Shown piece after piece: positions 1 to 7,647 of a DNA stretch of 16,597 nucleotides. The translations under genes and the position numbers were made by a program. Source of the stretch: CAZLLV01 sp964560325 (GTDB taxonomy: Bacteria; Acidobacteriota; Thermoanaerobaculia; Multivoradales; DATKCC01); assembly GCA_964560325.1 (NCBI GenBank), contig CAZLLV010000100.1:1-16597 (forward strand), written 5' to 3'. How positions within the stretch are numbered: the stretch's first letter is position 1; every line of letters begins with the position of its first letter. A model generated the notes under the pieces. The model searched no databases, had not been told where the DNA came from, and saw only the letters and a list, made by a program, of their open reading frames with translations.

Positions 1-1007
1 CCTTCGGCCTCTTCGCGTTCGCCCCGCTCTGGCTGCTGGTGGTCCCGGCGCTGCTGCTCGCCGCCCGTCGCCGGTCGCCGGCCGCCGCCCACGTGGCGCT
101 CGTGGCCCTGCCCTACCTGCTCCTCCTTGCCCCGCGCGCCGAGTGGTACGGCGGCTGGTCGCCGCCCTTCCGCTACGGCGTCGTGCTGCTGCCGCTCCTC
201 GCCGTCCTCCTCGTGCCGCTCCTCGGCGAGCGCCACCGCCCGGGAGCCCGGCTGGTGCTCGGGGCGCTCGGAGCGGCGACGGTGGCGCTGGCGCTCGTCT
301 GGCTGGCGGTCCCGGGGCTCACCTATCACCTCGCCGATGGCCGCACCCGCCTGCTCGACGCGCTGTCGTCGGGGATCGGCGCGGACGCGGCGCGCCTCTT
401 CCCGAGCTACGTCCGCCCCCGCCTCGCCTCGTGGATCTGGCCGCCGGCGACGGCGCTCGCCGTGACCGGCCTCTGGTGGCTCGGCCGCTCGCCGGGCAGC
501 GCCGGACACCCGGCCCGCACCGGCGCCCCGGCCCTCGCCGCAGGCGTGGCGCTCTCTCTGCTCGCCGCCGCGTCGGTCCCGGCCCTCGCCGCCCGGCTGC
601 CCACCCGCGTGGTGGAGGCGGAGGACCCGTGGGTCGTCCACCGCGGCGGCCACGTCCATCCGGAGACCTGGGTGATCACCCGCACGCACTACCGGGGCGG
701 CTGGGTGCTGCGGCCGGGCGAGGCGATCGAGGTACCGGTCGTGCGGGCGCGGAGTGGGCGCCTGCGGCTCCACGCGGCGCTCCGGGTCGGACGGAACAAC
801 CCGGACCCGATCGGCCTGGAGGTGGTCGCCGGGGGCGAGCGGCTGGCGCGCTGGGCGGCGGGCGGCGGCGGGATCTGGGGGCGGGTCGACCTCGGCACCT
901 TCGAGCTGCCGGCGGGGGAGCCGCTGGTGGTGCGGGCGGTCGGCCCGCCGCGCGCCGGGCCGCAGAACGGCGTGCTGATCGACCGGCTGGAGATCGAGTG
1001 GCGATGA
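1..1007 (+). CDS. Polytopic membrane protein with C-terminal beta-rich soluble domain, 5' end missing (GT-C/GT39-like candidate)
   Basis: The reading frame is open to the left edge (codon phase starts at base 3), so only the C-terminal 334 residues are seen. The first two thirds are hydrophobic, with about five or six likely membrane segments and a periplasm-type motif EWYGGWSPPFRYG between two of them. After the last segment (ending near base 600) come about 135 residues of soluble, beta-rich sequence ending LIDRLEIEWR. Tryptophan and glycine-rich loops before an RY motif are typical of GT-C membrane glycosyltransferases (dolichyl-phosphate-mannose mannosyltransferase-like), but no catalytic N-terminal loop is visible, so this is inference from architecture. 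Its stop overlaps the next start (ATGA at 1004-1007), which places it in the polysaccharide gene cluster. It could also be an unrelated membrane protein of the same locus. Confidence 0.6.
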   Translation, partial: FGLFAFAPLWLLVVPALLLAARRRSPAAAHVALVALPYLLLLAPRAEWYGGWSPPFRYGVVLLPLLAVLLVPLLGERHRPGARLVLGALGAATVALALVWLAVPGLTYHLADGRTRLLDALSSGIGADAARLFPSYVRPRLASWIWPPATALAVTGLWWLGRSPGSAGHPARTGAPALAAGVALSLLAAASVPALAARLPTRVVEAEDPWVVHRGGHVHPETWVITRTHYRGGWVLRPGEAIEVPVVRARSGRLRLHAALRVGRNNPDPIGLEVVAGGERLARWAAGGGGIWGRVDLGTFELPAGEPLVVRAVGPPRAGPQNGVLIDRLEIEWR

Positions 1008-2002
1008 GAGCCTCGATCGTGGTGCCGACCCTCGGCCGGAGCCCGCTCCTCGCCGACTGCCTGCGCGCGCTCCGGGCCGAGGCGGGGGACGACTGCGAGC
1101 TGATCGTGGTGGCGCAGGGGGAGTTCGAGGTGCCCGGGGCGGGCGAGGCTGGGCAGACCGGCCCCGGAGAGCAGGTCCTGCGTGCGGAGCGGCCGCTCGG
1201 CTTCGCCGCCGCGGTCAACCGGGGCCTCGCGGCCGCCACGGCGCCCTACGTGGCGGTGATCAACGACGACGCGGTGGTCGAGGCGGGCTGGCTGGCGGCG
1301 ACGGTGGCGGCTCTCGACGCCGATCCCGCAGCCGCGTCGGTCCAGGGGCTGAACCTGGCCGGCGAGCCGGAGGGGAGCGCTCCGGCGCGGATCGACGGCC
1401 GGGGGCTCGCGTGGAACCGCTGGTTGCAGGCGGTGCAGCTCGGGCACGGCGATCCGGTGGACCCGCCCGGCCGGGGTGCCGGAGCGGAGGGGGTGGCGCG
1501 CGAGGTCTTCGGCGTCTCGGCGACCGCGGCGCTCTACCGGCGCGCGGCGCTCCTCGCCGTCGCCCGTCCGGCGGCGGCCGGCGGCGAAGCGTTCCCGGAC
1601 GTCTTCGACTCCCGCCTCGGGACCTACTACGAGGACGCCGACCTGGCGCTCCGCCTGCGCGCCGCCGGCTATCGGGCGCTGTCGATCGAGAGCGCGCGCG
1701 TCCGCCACGCCGGCTCGCTCACCACCGGGGACGGGCCGGCCCACTGGCGCCAGGTCCACGGCAATCGCTACCTGGTGGCGGCCGGCTTCCTCGGGTCCGC
1801 GTTCTGGGGCCGGCTCCCCCGCATGCTGCTCCGCGACCTCGTCGACCTGGTCGAGGTGATCGCCACCGGGCGCTTCCGGCGCGCCGCCGGGATCGTCGCC
1901 GGCTGGGGCCGGGCGCTGCGCCACCTGCCCACCTTCGCGCGCTCCGGGCCGCCCCGGCTCCCCGCGAGCGAGCTCGTCTCGACCCCGGCGGGAGCGGTCT
2001 GA
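1004..2002 (+). CDS. Family 2 glycosyltransferase (first of three in tandem)
   Basis: This 332-residue protein is a GT-A fold glycosyltransferase that would move a sugar from a nucleotide-sugar donor to a growing glycan on the cytoplasmic face of the membrane. It starts MRASIVVPTLGRS, the usual GT2 first strand. It has INDDA near residue 86 as the DXD-type metal and donor site, and YYEDADLALRLR near 207, which carries the ED acidic pair expected for the catalytic base. A HAGS motif follows near 237. The ATG at 1004 overlaps the upstream stop as ATGA, with GGAG at 989-992. The frame stays open far upstream in GC-rich sequence, but the family N-terminus fixes the start here. A basic, partly hydrophobic C-terminal helix region suggests membrane association. 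Sugar specificity cannot be read from sequence. Confidence 0.9.
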   Translation: MRASIVVPTLGRSPLLADCLRALRAEAGDDCELIVVAQGEFEVPGAGEAGQTGPGEQVLRAERPLGFAAAVNRGLAAATAPYVAVINDDAVVEAGWLAATVAALDADPAAASVQGLNLAGEPEGSAPARIDGRGLAWNRWLQAVQLGHGDPVDPPGRGAGAEGVAREVFGVSATAALYRRAALLAVARPAAAGGEAFPDVFDSRLGTYYEDADLALRLRAAGYRALSIESARVRHAGSLTTGDGPAHWRQVHGNRYLVAAGFLGSAFWGRLPRMLLRDLVDLVEVIATGRFRRAAGIVAGWGRALRHLPTFARSGPPRLPASELVSTPAGAV

Positions 2003-2006
2003 GCCG

Positions 2007-2951
2007 ATGATCCGCGACGGCGTTGCGCCGGCGCTCTCCGGCGTGGTCGTGCACTGGCGCGACGAGGAGGCGCTCGGCGAGCTGATCGAGGCCTGGCCGC
2101 GCGACCCGCGCTTCGAGCTGGTGATCGTCGACAACGGATCGCGCCCGCCGCTGCCCGACCTGCCGGAGGGCGTCCGCGGCCGGGTCGTGCGGCCGGGGAC
2201 GAACCTCGGCTTCGCCGGCGGTTCCAACCGGGGCGTTCGGGAAGCCGCCGCCCCGCTCGTCCTCCTCCTCAACCCGGACGCGCGACCGGAGCCGGGGGCG
2301 CTCGACGCGCTCCTCGCCGGCTTCGAAGCCCACGCCGAGGCGGCCGGGCTCGTGCCGTCGCTGGTCGGAGAGGACGGCGCGCCGCAGTGGCGCTGGCAGC
2401 TCAAGCCGCTCCCCGGCCCGGTACGGCTCGTGCTCGAAGCGCTCTTCCTCCCCGCCGCCGCCGGTCCGGCGGAGGAGCCGCCGCCCGGCGCGCGCATCGA
2501 GCAGCCGGCCGCCGCGGCGCTGGCGTTCCGGCGCTCGGCCTGGGAGGCGGTGGGCGGCATGGACGAGGGCTTCCGGCCGGCCTGGTTCGAGGACGTCGAC
2601 CTCGCCTTCCGGCTGCGGCTCGCCGGCCGGCCGTTCCTCTACCGGCCGGCGGCCCGCTTCCGCCACGGCCTCGGCTCGACCGTGCCGCGCCTCGGCTTCC
2701 GGACCTTCCTCTGGCTCTACTACCGCAACCTGGTGCGCTACCTCGCGAAGCACCACGGCCGCGGATGGGCGGCGGCGGCGCGCGCGCTCCTGCCGGTCGG
2801 GATGACGCTCCGGCTGGCGCTCCTGCCGGTCCGCACACCCCGGCGGGCGGCGAGCCGGGCCGCGGCGGCGCGCGGGCTCCTCGCGGTCGCGGCGGGAGCG
2901 GTCACCGGCTGGCGCCGGCCGGCCGACCTGGCGCGGGAGTGGCCGGCGTGA
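2007..2951 (+). CDS. Family 2 glycosyltransferase (second of three, rhamnosyltransferase-like)
   Basis: The 314-residue product is another GT2 enzyme. It has VIVDNGS near residue 45, NLGFAGGSNRG near 70, NPDAR near 89 as the donor and metal site, and WFEDVDLAFRLR near 193 with the catalytic acidic pair. The set VDNGS, N.GFAGG.N and NPDA is common in bacterial rhamnosyltransferase-like GT2 proteins, so a deoxyhexose donor is possible but not proven. The ATG lies four bases after the previous stop, with GGAG at 1991-1994. The C-terminal 80 residues are rich in Arg, Ala and Leu and probably contact the membrane. The sequence is related to its two neighbours but clearly diverged from them, which argues for different linkages rather than recent duplication. 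Confidence 0.92.
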   Translation: MIRDGVAPALSGVVVHWRDEEALGELIEAWPRDPRFELVIVDNGSRPPLPDLPEGVRGRVVRPGTNLGFAGGSNRGVREAAAPLVLLLNPDARPEPGALDALLAGFEAHAEAAGLVPSLVGEDGAPQWRWQLKPLPGPVRLVLEALFLPAAAGPAEEPPPGARIEQPAAAALAFRRSAWEAVGGMDEGFRPAWFEDVDLAFRLRLAGRPFLYRPAARFRHGLGSTVPRLGFRTFLWLYYRNLVRYLAKHHGRGWAAAARALLPVGMTLRLALLPVRTPRRAASRAAAARGLLAVAAGAVTGWRRPADLAREWPA

Positions 2952-3997
2952 CGGCGGCGCGAGCGCCCCGACTCGCCGTCTGCATCGTCACTCACGACGA
3001 CGCGGCCGATCTGCCCGCCTGCCTGGCCGCGGTCGCGGCGCTCGACACGCGCCCGATCGAGCTGGTGGTGGTCGACTGCGCGAGCGCGGATGGGAGCGTC
3101 GCCGCGGCGCGCGCCTTCGAGGCGCCGCCGGAGGTCGGCGTGGAGATCGTCCCGCTCCCCGACAACCGGGGCTTCGCCGGCGGCATGAACGAGGCGATCC
3201 GCCGGACGAGCGCGCCCTGGGTGCTGACCCTGAACGCCGACGCCCGGCCGGCTCTCGACTACGCCGAGCGGCTGATCGAGCGGGCCGAGCGGCAGCGGGC
3301 GCGGGGGGAGCGGGTGGGGGCGGTCACGGGCCGGCTGGTGCGCTTCGGCTCGCCTGGAGAAGCGCCCGGGCAGCCCCGCCGCCTCGACGCCTGCGGCATG
3401 TACCTGGTGCCGGCGTGGCGCCACCTCGACCGCGGCTCGGGCGAGCTCGACCGGGGGCAGTACGGCGACCCGGCGAAGGTCTTCGGCGCCACCGGGGCGG
3501 CGTCGCTCTTCGCCCGCGAAGCGCTCGCCGACGTGGCGGTCGGAGGCCACGTCTTCGACGAGCGCTATCACTCGTTCCGCGAGGACGCGGAGCTCGCCTT
3601 CCGTCTGCGTGAGCGGGGGTGGGAGGTGGTCTACGAGCCGGCGGCGCGCTGCGAGCACCGGCGGCGGAGCCTCCCGGAGACGCGCTCGGCAATGCCGCCG
3701 CACGTCAACTTCCACTCGCTCAAGAACCGCTACCTGCTCCGCATCGATCACCAGACGGCGGGCAACCTCGGGCGGACGCTGCTGCCCACCCTCTGGCGCG
3801 ACCTCCTCGCCCTCGGCTTCGTCCTCCTGCGCGAGCGCTCGTCGCTGGCCGCCTACCGCTGGCTCTGGCGCCACCGGCGGGAGCTCCGCACCCACCGGCA
3901 CCTCGTCCAGTCCCGCCGCACCGAGCCGCCGGCCGCGATCGACGCCTGGTTCTCCCGCCGCGAGGTGGCGATCGAGGACGGCGCCGATCCGCGATAA
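2948..3997 (+). CDS. Family 2 glycosyltransferase (third of three)
   Basis: This 349-residue GT2 enzyme has VVVDCASADGS near residue 40, DNRGFAGGMNEA near 72, NADAR near 96 as the donor and metal site, and FREDAELAFRLRERG near 210 with the catalytic acidic pair. The insert between the donor site and the catalytic loop is longer than in the two preceding genes. The C-terminus (LKNRYLLRIDH and following) is the amphipathic region typical of this subgroup. The chosen start is the GTG at 2948, which overlaps the previous stop as GTGA and has GGGAG about 8 bases upstream. The overlap implies translational coupling. An in-frame extension further upstream is only non-coding GC-rich frame. The acceptor is unknown. 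Confidence 0.92.
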   Translation: MTAARAPRLAVCIVTHDDAADLPACLAAVAALDTRPIELVVVDCASADGSVAAARAFEAPPEVGVEIVPLPDNRGFAGGMNEAIRRTSAPWVLTLNADARPALDYAERLIERAERQRARGERVGAVTGRLVRFGSPGEAPGQPRRLDACGMYLVPAWRHLDRGSGELDRGQYGDPAKVFGATGAASLFAREALADVAVGGHVFDERYHSFREDAELAFRLRERGWEVVYEPAARCEHRRRSLPETRSAMPPHVNFHSLKNRYLLRIDHQTAGNLGRTLLPTLWRDLLALGFVLLRERSSLAAYRWLWRHRRELRTHRHLVQSRRTEPPAAIDAWFSRREVAIEDGADPR

Positions 3998-3998
3998 T
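3993..3998 (+). promoter_or_regulatory. Possible -10 element (GATAAT) for the DUF1972 glycosyltransferase gene
   Basis: GATAAT overlaps the stop codon of the third GT2 gene and ends 9 bases before the GTG at 4008. No -35 box and no Shine-Dalgarno sequence are evident. It would give a leader of only a few bases. This is inference; read-through from the upstream genes is at least as likely. Confidence 0.3.
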
Positions 3999-4007
3999 CG
4001 GGCCGCC

Positions 4008-5192
4008 GTGCCGCCGACTCGCCGCAAGCCCCACGTCGCCCTCCTGGGCAGCCGCGGCATCCCCGCCTCCTACGGCGGCTACGAGACCTTGATGGAGGAG
4101 CTCGCCCCGCGGCTGGTCGACCGCGGCTTCGAGGTCACCGTCTACTGCCGTGCCCACTACACGCCGCGCGGTCTGCGCGAGTACCGCGGCGTTCACCTGC
4201 GGGTACTGCCGACCCTGCGCACCCGCCACCTCGACACGCCGGTCCACACCCTCCTCTCGGCCCTCGACGCGCTCCACCGGCCGGGGCCGCCGTTCGACGC
4301 CGCCCTGGTGGTCAACGGCGCCAACGCGCTCTTCGTACCGCTCTTGCAGATGGTCGGCACGCCGGTCGCCCTCCACGTCGACGGCATCGAGCGCCAGCGC
4401 AGGAAGTGGGGGCGGGTGGGGAGATCGGTCTACGCCCTCTCCGAGCGCCTGTCGTGCATCCTGCCCGACGTCTTGGTCACCGACGCCGACGTGATCCGCG
4501 ACTACTACCGGGAGCGCTACGGCGCCGGCTCGGAGGTGATCCTCTACGGCGTCGATCCGCGTCCGCCGGACGGCCGCGACGTGCTCGACCGGCTCGGACT
4601 CACCGACCGCCGCTACTTCGTCTACGTCTCCCGCTTCGAGCCGGAGAACAACCCGCACCGGGTGGTCGAGGCGTACGGCGCGGCGGGGGGCGAGCTGCCG
4701 CTCGTGATGGTGGGGGACGCGCCGTACCAGCGCGAGCTCATCGCCGCCCTCCACGCGGCGGCCGACCGCCGGGTGCTCTTCCCCGGCGCCATCTACGGCG
4801 ACGGCTACCGCCAGCTCCTCTCGCACGCCGCCGCCTACGTCCACGCGACCGAGGTGGGGGGGACGCACCCGGCGCTGGTCGAGGCGATGGGCTACGGCAA
4901 CTGTCTGCTGGTCAACGACACGCCGGAGAACCGGGAGGTCGCGGGGCCGGAGGGCGAGGCGGCCTGGTACTTCCGCGCCGGCGAGCCGGCGAGCCTGGCG
5001 CGGCTGTTCGAGCGCGTGCTCACCGAGCCGGAGGCGGCGCGCGCGCTGGGGCGCCGGGCGGCGGCGCGGGCGGCCGAGCGCTACTCCTGGGACCGGGTGA
5101 CCGAGCGCTACGCGGAGCTCTTCCGGCGCATGATCCGCCCCGCCCGCATGGGGCCGGAGGCACCGTGGGCTGGACGCGGCGGCACGAAATGA
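4008..5192 (+). CDS. Glycosyltransferase with DUF1972 N-terminal domain (GT4 family, rhamnosyltransferase-type)
   Basis: This 394-residue GT-B glycosyltransferase begins with the DUF1972 signature GSRGIPASYGGYETLMEEL at about residues 13-31. That signature is seen in capsule and O-antigen enzymes that add rhamnose or related sugars (established family knowledge; donor here inferred). The C-terminal half has a Rossmann domain with YVSRFEPENNPHRVVEAY near 205 and the nucleotide-sugar site EVGGTHPALVEAMGYGN near 284-300, in which two glutamates are spaced as in GT4 enzymes. The GTG at 4008 is the only suitable start, since the frame upstream runs through the previous gene. No Shine-Dalgarno sequence precedes it. 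A GATAAT hexamer at 3993-3998 sits about 10 bases upstream, so a very short leader is possible. This is the last gene before the promoter at 5249. Confidence 0.92.
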   Translation: MPPTRRKPHVALLGSRGIPASYGGYETLMEELAPRLVDRGFEVTVYCRAHYTPRGLREYRGVHLRVLPTLRTRHLDTPVHTLLSALDALHRPGPPFDAALVVNGANALFVPLLQMVGTPVALHVDGIERQRRKWGRVGRSVYALSERLSCILPDVLVTDADVIRDYYRERYGAGSEVILYGVDPRPPDGRDVLDRLGLTDRRYFVYVSRFEPENNPHRVVEAYGAAGGELPLVMVGDAPYQRELIAALHAAADRRVLFPGAIYGDGYRQLLSHAAAYVHATEVGGTHPALVEAMGYGNCLLVNDTPENREVAGPEGEAAWYFRAGEPASLARLFERVLTEPEAARALGRRAAARAAERYSWDRVTERYAELFRRMIRPARMGPEAPWAGRGGTK

Positions 5193-5248
5193 CGTAAAAC
5201 AGGCACGGACGGGCGAAGAAATTCGATCCGATCGGCTGGCGCTCGCGC

Positions 5249-5277
5249 TTGGCAATCGAGAGGCGAGTGCGTATAAT
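5249..5277 (+). promoter_or_regulatory. Sigma70-type promoter of the sugar phosphotransferase gene
   Basis: TTGGCA at 5249-5254 (one mismatch to TTGACA) and a perfect TATAAT at 5272-5277 are separated by 17 bases, the optimal spacing. They lie in the 132-base gap between two same-strand genes. Transcription would start near 5284, giving a leader of about 40 bases that contains GGAGAGG at 5304-5310 before the ATG at 5325. Such an AT-rich -10 stands out in this GC-rich context. It implies that the phosphotransferase can be expressed independently of the glycosyltransferase genes upstream. Confidence 0.8.
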
Positions 5278-5324
5278 GTTGCAGCGCCATAACTCCGTGG
5301 CGCGGAGAGGGAATCGGCCCGCGG

Positions 5325-6788
5325 ATGCTGAAAGAACGTGCGCGGCTCATCGCCGCATCGGTTTTCGTCCTCGATCTCTCCCTCGTCGCCCTGGCGTTTC
5401 TCGCCGCCTACTGGGTGCGCAGCGCGCTCCTCCCCCTCACGCTGCCGGCGCAGTTCCCCCAGCCGCTCTACCCGATCGCCGAGTACCTGCCGTTCCTGCC
5501 GCTGGCGCTCCTGATCTGGAGCGTCCTCTTGCTGCGCAGCGGCAGCTACCGTTCGCACCGGACGGTGCCGATCCTCGAGGAGGGCTGGGCGGTCATCCGC
5601 CTGTGCGCCACCGGCGTGGTGGTCTTCGCGCTCCTCCTCTACGCCCTGCGGATCGACGAGATCCTGCTCGACGACGACCGGATCAGCCGACTCTGGATCC
5701 TCCTCTTCGCGATCCTGTCGACCCTCTTCCTGCTGACCGAGAAGCTGGCGCTCCGCATCACCTCGCGCTACGTCCGCGCGCGCGGCTTCAACTACCGGAC
5801 GGTGTTGATCGTCGGCACCAACCCGCAGGCGCTCGAGATGGCCCGCTCGCTCGAGCAGCACACCTTCTGGGGCTATCGGGTGCTCGGCTTCGTGGCGAAC
5901 TCCGTCTCCGAGCCGCCGGCCGACCCGGACCTGCTCACCTATCCGGTGGTCGGCGAGGTCGACGACATCTCGCGGATCGTCTCCGAGCAGGTGGTCGACG
6001 AGGTGATCTTCTGCGTCGGCCGGCGCGACCTCGACCGGATGGAGGACCTTTTCCTGGCGCTCTCCGAGCAAGGGATCCGCACCCGCTTCGCGCTCAACTT
6101 CTTTCCGCACACCAAGGCGCAGGTGGCGCTCGAGGAGATGGGGGAGCACCGGGTGCTGTCGTTCTCGACCGCGCCGTCGAGCCCGCTGCTCCTCGCCGTC
6201 AAGCGGGCGCTCGACGTGGCGATCTCCGGGCTGGTGCTGCTCCTGGGCCTGCCGGTCGTCGGGCTGATCGCGCTCGCGATCAAGCTCTCGTCGCGGGGCG
6301 GCTCGGTGCTCTTCCGGCAGACCCGCTGCGGCCTGAACGGCCGCTCGTTCACGCTCTACAAGGTCCGCACGATGGTCGAGGACGCCGAGGAGCGGCGCCG
6401 CGAGCTCTTGCACCTGAACGAGATGAACGGGCCGGTCTTCAAGCTGCGGCGCGACCCGCGGGTGACCTACCTGGGCAAGTTCCTCCGCAAGTTCAGCCTC
6501 GACGAGCTGCCGCAGCTCTGGAACGTGCTGCGCGGCGACATGAGCCTGGTCGGCCCGCGGCCGCCGATCCCGGAGGAGGTCGCGAAGTACCAGCGCTGGC
6601 AGCGCCGCCGCCTGGCGATGAAGCCGGGCCTGACCTGCCTGTGGCAGATCAGCGGCCGCAACGAGGTCGACTTCGACCGCTGGATCGAGCTCGACCTGGA
6701 GTACATCGACTCCTGGACGCCGTCGCTCGACCTGAAGATCCTGTGGAAGACGATCCCGGTGGTTTTGTCGGGTAGGGGCGCGAGCTAG
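5325..6788 (+). CDS. Undecaprenyl-phosphate sugar phosphotransferase (WcaJ/exopolysaccharide polyprenyl glycosylphosphotransferase family)
   Basis: This 487-residue membrane enzyme should transfer a sugar-1-phosphate from a UDP-sugar to undecaprenyl phosphate, the first step of exopolysaccharide or O-antigen assembly. Residues about 8-145 hold four hydrophobic segments. A CoA-binding/Rossmann-like domain follows from VLIVGTNPQ near 162. From KRALDVAISGLVLLLGLP near 292 there is the re-entrant helix and the catalytic domain shared by all family members. It shows FRQTRCGLNGRSFTLYKVRTM near 327-347, then KFSLDELPQLWNVLRGDMS, GPRPP near 411, and a C-terminal KPGLTCLWQISGRN. Length and domain order match the long WcaJ/PssY-like class. 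The natural substrate (glucose, galactose or other) is not readable. It sits just after four glycosyltransferase-type genes that could extend its product. Confidence 0.95.
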   Translation: MLKERARLIAASVFVLDLSLVALAFLAAYWVRSALLPLTLPAQFPQPLYPIAEYLPFLPLALLIWSVLLLRSGSYRSHRTVPILEEGWAVIRLCATGVVVFALLLYALRIDEILLDDDRISRLWILLFAILSTLFLLTEKLALRITSRYVRARGFNYRTVLIVGTNPQALEMARSLEQHTFWGYRVLGFVANSVSEPPADPDLLTYPVVGEVDDISRIVSEQVVDEVIFCVGRRDLDRMEDLFLALSEQGIRTRFALNFFPHTKAQVALEEMGEHRVLSFSTAPSSPLLLAVKRALDVAISGLVLLLGLPVVGLIALAIKLSSRGGSVLFRQTRCGLNGRSFTLYKVRTMVEDAEERRRELLHLNEMNGPVFKLRRDPRVTYLGKFLRKFSLDELPQLWNVLRGDMSLVGPRPPIPEEVAKYQRWQRRRLAMKPGLTCLWQISGRNEVDFDRWIELDLEYIDSWTPSLDLKILWKTIPVVLSGRGAS

Positions 6789-6806
6789 GGTTCCGCCGCG
6801 TCTTGC

Positions 6807-6812
6807 TACGAT
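6807..6812 (+). promoter_or_regulatory. Likely -10 element (TACGAT) giving a leaderless kynA transcript
   Basis: TACGAT ends 6 bases before the GTG start at 6819, so transcription would begin at or next to the start codon. There is no Shine-Dalgarno sequence between the previous stop (6786-6788) and this start, which fits a leaderless mRNA. The same decamer TACGATCCGG recurs at 13840-13849 ahead of another gene start. Confidence 0.5.
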
Positions 6813-6818
6813 CCGGGC

Positions 6819-7640
6819 GTGAGCGATCAGCCGACCGATTCGAAGAAGCCCGTCACCTACGCCAGCTACCTCGCCGTCGACGAGCTCCTCGCCCTCCAGC
6901 GGCCGCGCTCGGGCGAGCCGGGCGGGGAGCCGGAGCACGACGAGATCCTCTTCATCGTCATCCACCAGGTCTACGAGCTCTGGTTCAAGCAGGTCCTCCA
7001 CGAGCTCGGGCGGCTCCAGCGCTCGCTCGAGGCGGACGAAGGGCCGGTGGCGCTCGACACCTTCAAGCGCATCCTGACCATCTTCAAGACCCTGGTCGGC
7101 CAGGTCGACGTCCTGGAGACCATGACGCCGGTCCAGTTCTCGTCGTTCCGCGAACGGCTCGATTCGGCGAGCGGCTTCCAGTCGGCACAGTTCCGCGAGG
7201 TCGAGTTCGTGCTCGGCAAGAAGCGGCGCGGGATGGTGAGCCACCACCCGGAGGGCAGCCCCGGCCGCGAGCGGCTGGAGGCGCTGATGAACCGGCCGAC
7301 GCTCTGGGACTCGTTCCTCCGCTTCCTCGCGCACCGCGGCTACCCGGTGCCGGAAGCGGAGCTCGCGCGCGACGTCCGCAGCGACATCGAGCCGTCGCCC
7401 GCGGTGCAGGAGATCCTCCTCCAGGTCTACCGCGCGGACCACCTCGTGCGCCAGGTCTGCGAGCGGATGGTCGACCTCGACGAGGGGCTCCAGGAGTGGC
7501 GCTACCGGCACGTCAAGATGGTCGAGCGCACGATCGGCCACAAGATCGGCACCGGCGGCTCCGCCGGCGCCGCCTACCTCCAGAAGACCCTCTTCCAGCC
7601 CCTCTTCCCCGACCTCTGGGAGATCCGCTCCCGGCTCTGA
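6819..7640 (+). CDS. kynA: Tryptophan 2,3-dioxygenase
   Basis: This 273-residue haem enzyme opens the indole ring of L-tryptophan to N-formylkynurenine, the first step of the kynurenine pathway, in the cytoplasm as a tetramer. Family marks are all present. FIVIHQVYELWFKQ holds the active-site His near residue 49. LDSASGFQSAQFREVE is the substrate-binding stretch. WRYRHVKMVERTIG has the expected proximal haem ligand His near 231. GTGGSAG at about 244-250 is the loop closing over the amino group of the substrate. The length is typical of bacterial enzymes. The GTG start has no Shine-Dalgarno sequence but a -10-like hexamer directly upstream. No other kynurenine gene (kynB, kynU) is adjacent, so whether it serves NAD synthesis or tryptophan breakdown is open. 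It converges on pdxA with 7 bases between. Confidence 0.97.
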   Translation: MSDQPTDSKKPVTYASYLAVDELLALQRPRSGEPGGEPEHDEILFIVIHQVYELWFKQVLHELGRLQRSLEADEGPVALDTFKRILTIFKTLVGQVDVLETMTPVQFSSFRERLDSASGFQSAQFREVEFVLGKKRRGMVSHHPEGSPGRERLEALMNRPTLWDSFLRFLAHRGYPVPEAELARDVRSDIEPSPAVQEILLQVYRADHLVRQVCERMVDLDEGLQEWRYRHVKMVERTIGHKIGTGGSAGAAYLQKTLFQPLFPDLWEIRSRL

Positions 7641-7647
7641 CGCGCCC

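Noticed and set aside
143..1003. In-frame upstream extension of the first GT2 gene
   Set aside because: Its Arg/Ala/Gly/Pro-rich translation is the off-frame reading of the membrane protein gene; the GT2 N-terminus clearly begins at 1004.
3720..7541. Open frame of 1273 codons on the minus strand
   Set aside because: It runs antisense to four well-supported genes and is rich in Arg, Ala, Glu, Asp and Leu with no domain. It is a by-product of GC-rich codon bias.
7641..7647. Terminator between the convergent kynA and pdxA genes
   Set aside because: Only 7 bases separate the genes and no hairpin with a T-tract was found.
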